Shown here: piece after piece, positions 47,919 through 52,844 of the stretch
Position numbering within the stretch: position 1 is the stretch's first letter
Layout of the letters: each line of letters begins with the position of its first letter
Assembly: GCA_002499405.1 (NCBI GenBank)
Contig: DALH01000012.1
Coordinates: forward strand, 1-52,844
Direction: 5' to 3'
Length of the DNA stretch: 52,844 bases
Origin: Candidatus Micrarchaeota archaeon UBA95
Lineage (GTDB): Archaea; Micrarchaeota; Micrarchaeia; Norongarragalinales; Norongarragalinaceae
Program-made: the position numbers and the translations under genes
Notes under the pieces: generated by a model
The model's input: only the letters and a program-made list of their open reading frames with translations
What the model was told of the DNA's origin: nothing
The model's database searches: none

Positions 47919-50738
47919 TTATTGCCTTCGCTTCGCAAAAGCAATTGCCGCCGCAGCCAAAGCCAGCAACAAGGGCAGGGCGGGCGCTTCCTCTTCGCCG
48001 CCCGCCAACTGAATTTTGTTGACTTCACAGGAATCGCTCAGCCCGTGCGCCTTGGACTCCAACGAAATCAAATAAGTGCCCTCGGCCGAGGAATCAATCA
48101 AGACGTCGTGCTTCCCGGTCGCCTGACTGCATTTCACGAGGTCCGCGTCCACCTCCGCGCCTCCCACGGAAACGCTTATGACCAAGTCGTTGTCGCAGAC
48201 CGGTTCGCCGTCCGCCTGCATTACCGCGTAAACGTGCGTGCTGTTCTTGGAAAGTTGCTTTGGGCAGTCAATCACGAAGGACGGGAGTTCGTCTGCAGGC
48301 GGTGTCGTGGGAGTCGGCAGGGACGAGCGCGGGGGGGCCGGCTTGGGCGCTTCCTCCTTTTCGACTTCCTGCAACTCCACTCCGAAGGAAACGACCGTCT
48401 CGTTTGACTCACCTCTTGCGCCGTCCTTCAAGCCGTAACACTCCAACGAAAACTCGTACAAGCCGGTTTCGAACCCGCTGAAATACGCGTCGTCGCGAAA
48501 CTCTTCGCCGTTGGAGACCTTTATTGCATCAAACTCCTTGGGCTCCTCGTTAACGGTTCCGGAAAGAGTCATTACCCGCGTAACCGAGGGAACACACGAA
48601 TACTCCTGGTAAGAGCCCGAAACGAAGAAGCGCAGCCCGAACCCGGGCTCCACGAAGGTGTAATCCTTCATCGGCTCCGCCACAACTGGTTCGTTCACCA
48701 AGAAGTCCTGAACGTTCAACACCGAGAAATCTATTTGTTGTTTCGGCGAATCCTCTCCGCACTGCAATTCAAACGAGTAATTGCCTTCAGGAAACTCGAG
48801 CAAAACCTCTTGAACTTCCTCGGCGGTCACGTCAATGGAACCCTCAAGGCCGCCGGCCGAGTAAGAGCATTCCGCGTCCTTGCTCAACGCGAAGTAAAAA
48901 TAAACCGAGGCGTTTTCGTATGCATCCCCGTTGTAAGAGTAATTGCTGTTGTTGGCGGGCCAAAGCATTACGGGCACGCCCTCCAAGCCGCTAATGAATT
49001 GCCGCGAATCCGCTTTCCCGCCGCAGGAAACGCTTAAAACGTGTTCGCCGGGCTCCGGGGAAACCTCGCCCGACCACTGGCTCACGGGCTCCTCCAACTC
49101 CGTTGTCTCGCCGTCCAAGTCGTAAGAGCACTGGAATTCGCCGCCGTAAACCTTGAAACCGATTTCAATTGGTTCGCCCCACACGAAACGCGTTGACGGC
49201 TTCGTAATGGAGGGCTTCCCGTTCGTGAAAACCGTTAACGGCTCCGAATCATCCAGCCACGCCTCGGAGCCGGCTGGAGCGCATTGCGCCGTGAAAACGT
49301 ATTCGCCTTGAGGCAAAAGCCAGGAGCCGGACGCCGAATACCCTGAAGGCACCTGGTAAGGGTATTTATGGAACGCGTCCGCGTCCTTGAAGCGGTACTC
49401 GCAATCGTACAACTCAGCGTGGCCGTAAGCCGCGAACTCAAAGGACACGCTCAAAGGCGTTTCGCCCTCGTAATCACCTTTCGGGTAAATTACGACGACT
49501 TCCTCGTTGCCCGAGTAAGTGAATTCAACCAAACTCTCAAGCGTGGTGGAATCCGAGTGACAAGACACCTTCAACTCGTTCACGCCGTCAACCGCGTAAC
49601 TCTGATAACTCCCCTTCAAATCTATTTCAATGTCCTTGTTGAGATCCACCTTGAAGTCCTGGAGTTCGGTGGGCGCCCCGTCATTCAAGAAAACCCCGCA
49701 CTTGTAAGCCGGGCCTGTAGACAAAACCCCTTTCTCCTTCTTCTCCAACCTGAACCGGACAATCGGAAGCGATGAGTAAGGCTGTTCATGGGGCTCCAAA
49801 ACATTCAAGCAAAGCAACTTGTCGTCTTCCTCGCTAATCAAGTAATCCAGTTCCGCGTAATCTTTTCCACCGCTCCGCGAAAAACCCTTCAAAACCAGGC
49901 GCAGCCGGCCGGCATCGTAAATCATTTCCACGCCTTTGTTCAGGAAAATGGATTCGGACCCGCCCTTAACCGACAACCACAAAACGTCTTCTCCCCAGTC
50001 ACGAACCAAAAAGTGGTACTGCGGCTCAAGCAACGGCAAGTCAACCGGTTGGTCCACTTCAAGCAGCACTGGAACCAAGCCGGATATCGGCTCGTCGCCG
50101 GGGCCGCTACCGCCCGGCAACACAACACATGTCAACGGGTTGGCGGGCGCAACGAAAACGCAGGCACCCGAAGCACAGCCGTCCTCGCAAACAATATTCT
50201 GCTTTATGCACGAATCAGAACTACTCGAACAATAAAACTCCTTCAATTCGTTTCCGTCACAGTAATCGTGGTGTAGCCCGCTTGCGTCAGAGCACGCGCT
50301 TGCAACCAGTTTCGGGAATGGCTCGCCTGCATCAAAGTCCGTGCAACCCGCCTCCACCAAGTAATAATGGAAACGCGAGGAATTGGGCACCGAAGCCCCC
50401 GCCTCGGAACCACTGGTCTTCTCGCACGAGATTGCGAGGTCGTGCCAGCAACCATGCCTCCCGCCCGGACAACCCGGAATTGAAATCAATTCAGGCCAGT
50501 CAACCACGGCCGAGTCTTTCACCGTTAACTCCTTTTCAAACCCGCTACTTGAACTTTCAAAACCGAGGTTGCACGAATAAGTCCCGGTCTCGTTGAACCC
50601 TAGGACCACTTGGAGCAAGCCGTTCCCGCTGTTCAAGGAATAATCCGCTGGTTCAACAAACCACACCTCGAAGTCGGTTAAAGCCGCGGCTAACGAAAAC
50701 AAGAAAAAAGAAAACAGGAGGGCGCGCTTCAACGTCAT
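47919..50738 (-). CDS. Surface protein with Ig-like repeats and C-terminal anchor
   Basis: A 939-aa exported protein. Signal peptide (about 1-19, MTLKRALLFSFFLFSLAAAL), a long series of beta-sandwich repeats each with paired cysteines (such as YSCNLGF, ECSYSAGG, FECSYDLD), a Pro/Thr stalk (PAPPRSSLPTPTTPP, about 815-835), a final domain with CDND.., then EEEAPALPLLLALAAAAIAF and KRRQ. The last part is homologous to the end of the next gene upstream. It starts 9 nt after that gene's stop; the two are one operon. No enzyme motif. Confidence 0.75.
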   Translation of the reverse strand: MTLKRALLFSFFLFSLAAALTDFEVWFVEPADYSLNSGNGLLQVVLGFNETGTYSCNLGFESSSSGFEKELTVKDSAVVDWPELISIPGCPGGRHGCWHDLAISCEKTSGSEAGASVPNSSRFHYYLVEAGCTDFDAGEPFPKLVASACSDASGLHHDYCDGNELKEFYCSSSSDSCIKQNIVCEDGCASGACVFVAPANPLTCVVLPGGSGPGDEPISGLVPVLLEVDQPVDLPLLEPQYHFLVRDWGEDVLWLSVKGGSESIFLNKGVEMIYDAGRLRLVLKGFSRSGGKDYAELDYLISEEDDKLLCLNVLEPHEQPYSSLPIVRFRLEKKEKGVLSTGPAYKCGVFLNDGAPTELQDFKVDLNKDIEIDLKGSYQSYAVDGVNELKVSCHSDSTTLESLVEFTYSGNEEVVVIYPKGDYEGETPLSVSFEFAAYGHAELYDCEYRFKDADAFHKYPYQVPSGYSASGSWLLPQGEYVFTAQCAPAGSEAWLDDSEPLTVFTNGKPSITKPSTRFVWGEPIEIGFKVYGGEFQCSYDLDGETTELEEPVSQWSGEVSPEPGEHVLSVSCGGKADSRQFISGLEGVPVMLWPANNSNYSYNGDAYENASVYFYFALSKDAECSYSAGGLEGSIDVTAEEVQEVLLEFPEGNYSFELQCGEDSPKQQIDFSVLNVQDFLVNEPVVAEPMKDYTFVEPGFGLRFFVSGSYQEYSCVPSVTRVMTLSGTVNEEPKEFDAIKVSNGEEFRDDAYFSGFETGLYEFSLECYGLKDGARGESNETVVSFGVELQEVEKEEAPKPAPPRSSLPTPTTPPADELPSFVIDCPKQLSKNSTHVYAVMQADGEPVCDNDLVISVSVGGAEVDADLVKCSQATGKHDVLIDSSAEGTYLISLESKAHGLSDSCEVNKIQLAGGEEEAPALPLLLALAAAAIAFAKRRQ

Positions 50739-50747
50739 ACGAAAAGT

Positions 50748-52844
50748 TTAACGCGCCTTCTTTTTATAAGCGTACCACGCCAACCCGAAAACGGCTAACG
50801 CGAACAACAACGGCAAGGCCGGCGCTTCCTCCACGAGCACTCCGCCGCGGAACCTGCACGAATCGCTTGCACCCCTCGCCGAAACCTTCAACTCGTATTC
50901 GCCTACTTCAAGGGAGTCAAAGGCGACCTTGTGCTTTCCGTCCGCGCACGAAACCAGTTCCGCTTTTGTCGGCGCGCCATTCAACAACAGCGTGACCTGC
51001 GCGGAGTTGTCGCACGTGGGCGCGCCGTTCACGGTCAGCAATGCCTGCGCCGTGGTGCGGTTGGAATCAATTTTGGAGGGGCATTTGAGCGTTAACACCG
51101 CGTAATCGCTTGCCTTGGGCGTGGCAGTTGGCTTCTTGGTCGGCATCGGGGAAGGAGTAGGCGTTGGTCGCGAATCGGTTTTGTCTCCGGCCAAGTGGCT
51201 CCAGGTTCCGCCGTAAGGCGCGTAATCGCTTCCGCCCGACGGAACGTCGCTGCCGCCGCCACCGCACGAGCCGCAGTCGCTCGGGCAATTGGAGCAGGAC
51301 TCGCCCGCGCCGCAAACGCCGTCCCCGCAATAGCCGCCGCTCCCGTCCAAGTCAACGGTGAACGACGTGACGCTTGACGCGGCGGTCTCTGAACTCAACT
51401 CTTCGCCACAGTAACCCGTGCACTCCACCCTCGCGGAGTGTCCGCCGTCAGTCAAGCCGGTTAGGTCGCCGGGCCATGACGCGGACTGGCCAGTAACGGT
51501 TCTGGGGCTCCCCCAAACCGAGTCAAGTTCGCGGCGGCACGAGTAAGAATTGAAGTTGCCGTCAATTGTGAACCGCAGGTCAAGAGTTGAAACCGTGTAG
51601 GTTCCTCCGTTGATTGGGAAGTTCACGGTCACGCCGCGCAACTCCGAGGGCGCCTCAACAACGGTGAACGAAACCAAGTCGGAGTAAACGAAGTCGTCAA
51701 ACCTGTTGGACCCGCCGCGATGGCAGGAAACGTTGAGGTAATGCATTCCGGCAGTTACCTCAAAATCAAAGTCGGGGTCCAACGCGCCCTCTATCTGGCC
51801 CGGGAAGACAATTGTTTTTCCGTCCAACTCGTAACGGCACTCGTAATAATCGTGGGTGCCGCCCACGAGGAACGAGGCGTCAACCAGCCGCGCGTCCTCG
51901 CAGTTAGGGTCAAAAGAGTATTGCGCGCCGTCCACGGGCAAAAGGATTATTGGCTTGTCTGGTTCGTAGGAAGTGAATTCTAGAACGTCGGACGAAACTT
52001 CTTCAACGCCTTCAACTGAAACCGTGGGGCGCCACCCCTCGCACGAAACAAATAGTTCGTGTGAACCAGCCGCCACCTCCAATGGTTCGTAGGCAATGAC
52101 TTCCACGCCTGCGGGAATAAAGTCCGTGAGCAGGTCGTCGCCCGTTGGCGTAACCTCAAACACCACTTTGACGCTGGTTGCATCCGAATTCAGGTTCGTC
52201 AAGTCGCCCACGCTGATTGACTCAACAAATACCTCGTAAACGTGGTCGGAGTCCTTCACCTCGTAATATCCGCCCTCGGGAATCGGGGGCGTCAAGTCCT
52301 CGTAATCACTTTTGGTTACCGTGAACTGCGCCCACCAAACCTCTTGCACGCCGCCGCCAAGCGAGTTAATGAGCACGGGAACCAGCGCGGTTGCAGGAAC
52401 CAGCGAGGTTTCCTCCATGGTGGAAAACACCTTGTACAGCGTAAGCGTGTAACCCCCCTCCGTCATTGATTCTCCTACCCTGAGGGTTTTCGCCGGGTTC
52501 TTCAACGCCTTTTCTCCCGACCACAACACGGGCGAGCCGCCTTCGTAGTCCTCTATCTTTATTGCCTCGGTTGAATCGTCAAGGGTGCGCATGCACTTGT
52601 AGAACGGGTAATCCCCGCCCACCTTGAACTTCAACTCCAATTCGTTAGCCCAGTAGCCCTCGCCTTCCGGCTTCCAGTGCGGTTCAATTATGACGGGTTT
52701 GTTGGGCTCGAAAGTCGTGAAGTGCACGGTTTGCGAGTGCCTTACCACGCCGTCATCCTTCCTCGTGCACTCTATGATAAACCAGTGTTCGCCGTAATAA
52801 GCCGGCGTAAGCGTGCCCGCAATCCACTCCCAATCCGGGATTCC
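50748..52844 (-). CDS. Surface protein with Ig-like repeats, 5'-partial
   Basis: The frame is open to the window end, so the N-terminus is missing; at least 698 residues are visible. It has several beta-sandwich repeats with TFEPNKPVIIEP- and TSYEPDKPIILLP-type linkers. A Cys-rich motif YCGDGVCGAGESCSNCPSDC follows near 51250-51320, then a Pro/Thr/Lys stalk (PTPTPSPMPTKKPTATPK). It ends in a domain like that of the downstream paralogue, with VEEAPALPLLFALAVFG and a basic tail KKKAR. It is predicted to be an anchored envelope protein. Confidence 0.72.
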   Translation of the reverse strand, partial: GIPDWEWIAGTLTPAYYGEHWFIIECTRKDDGVVRHSQTVHFTTFEPNKPVIIEPHWKPEGEGYWANELELKFKVGGDYPFYKCMRTLDDSTEAIKIEDYEGGSPVLWSGEKALKNPAKTLRVGESMTEGGYTLTLYKVFSTMEETSLVPATALVPVLINSLGGGVQEVWWAQFTVTKSDYEDLTPPIPEGGYYEVKDSDHVYEVFVESISVGDLTNLNSDATSVKVVFEVTPTGDDLLTDFIPAGVEVIAYEPLEVAAGSHELFVSCEGWRPTVSVEGVEEVSSDVLEFTSYEPDKPIILLPVDGAQYSFDPNCEDARLVDASFLVGGTHDYYECRYELDGKTIVFPGQIEGALDPDFDFEVTAGMHYLNVSCHRGGSNRFDDFVYSDLVSFTVVEAPSELRGVTVNFPINGGTYTVSTLDLRFTIDGNFNSYSCRRELDSVWGSPRTVTGQSASWPGDLTGLTDGGHSARVECTGYCGEELSSETAASSVTSFTVDLDGSGGYCGDGVCGAGESCSNCPSDCGSCGGGGSDVPSGGSDYAPYGGTWSHLAGDKTDSRPTPTPSPMPTKKPTATPKASDYAVLTLKCPSKIDSNRTTAQALLTVNGAPTCDNSAQVTLLLNGAPTKAELVSCADGKHKVAFDSLEVGEYELKVSARGASDSCRFRGGVLVEEAPALPLLFALAVFGLAWYAYKKKAR

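Noticed and set aside
1..52844. CRISPR arrays, rRNA genes, transposases, replication origin
   Set aside because: No regularly spaced repeats, rRNA sequence, transposase motifs or origin/Cdc6 signals were found by reading.

Overview
The window is about 53 kb of an archaeal chromosome. The evidence is an archaeal-type threonyl-tRNA synthetase, deoxyhypusine synthase, a cupin-type glucose-6-phosphate isomerase, RtcB, an ATP-dependent DNA ligase, GMP synthase split into two genes, TATA boxes about 25-30 nt before many starts, frequent leaderless starts, and inteins in SMC and RtcB. The many small membrane proteins and very large Ig-like surface proteins suggest a DPANN-type archaeon (Diapherotrites-like). 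That placement is inference from gene content, not phylogeny.

Layout. 1-1.75 kb: a lipoprotein beta-propeller, copy 1 of a structured 108-nt repeat and a small membrane protein. 1.8-6.6 kb: a minus-strand restriction-modification module (fused nuclease-methyltransferase, AlbA_2/HTH protein, small membrane protein) bounded by inverted copies of a 15-bp sequence. 6.8-10.5 kb: six overlapping genes (membrane protein, nitroreductase, membrane-anchored winged-helix regulator, GT4 glycosyltransferase, dCMP deaminase, cupin PGI). 10.5-16.4 kb: a cysteine-rich surface protein, phosphohexomutase, GlmU-like nucleotidylyltransferase/acyltransferase, two unknowns and an FKBP isomerase. 16.4-20.6 kb (minus): a UPF0104-type flippase-like protein, a Yip1-like protein, repeat copy 2, tRNA-Ala(CGC), a PIN gene pair and a coiled-coil protein. 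20.7-27.2 kb: a small ORF, intein-bearing SMC, ferredoxin and a SelB-like factor. 27.2-29.2 kb (minus): GMP synthase operon. 29.3-33.9 kb: a methyltransferase, a free-standing LAGLIDADG endonuclease and rtcB. 33.9-40.2 kb: a 2106-aa surface protein. 40.2-47.9 kb: YdjM-like hydrolase, DNA ligase, a polyamine/hypusine pair, an M50-like protease, ThrRS and uL11. 47.9-52.8 kb: two tandem paralogous surface proteins, the second cut by the window end.

The main discovery candidate is rtcB (30939-33895), the gene for the archaeal tRNA-splicing ligase. Its reading frame is broken by exactly 32 nt (31123-31154). These nucleotides fold with their flanks into a 3-4-3 bulge-helix-bulge, the substrate of the archaeal splicing endonuclease. 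Cutting after the second nucleotide of each bulge restores the conserved HEGYGFPIGGV motif and the frame. The same gene also carries a 507-aa intein directly before its metal-binding cysteine. RtcB would then need RNA splicing, whose ligation step is RtcB's own reaction, and protein splicing. A homing endonuclease gene ends 9 nt before its start.

Other notable points are a membrane-domain/AdoMet-decarboxylase fusion overlapping deoxyhypusine synthase, the cloverleaf-like dispersed repeat, and a SelB-like protein with no recognisable GTPase motifs.
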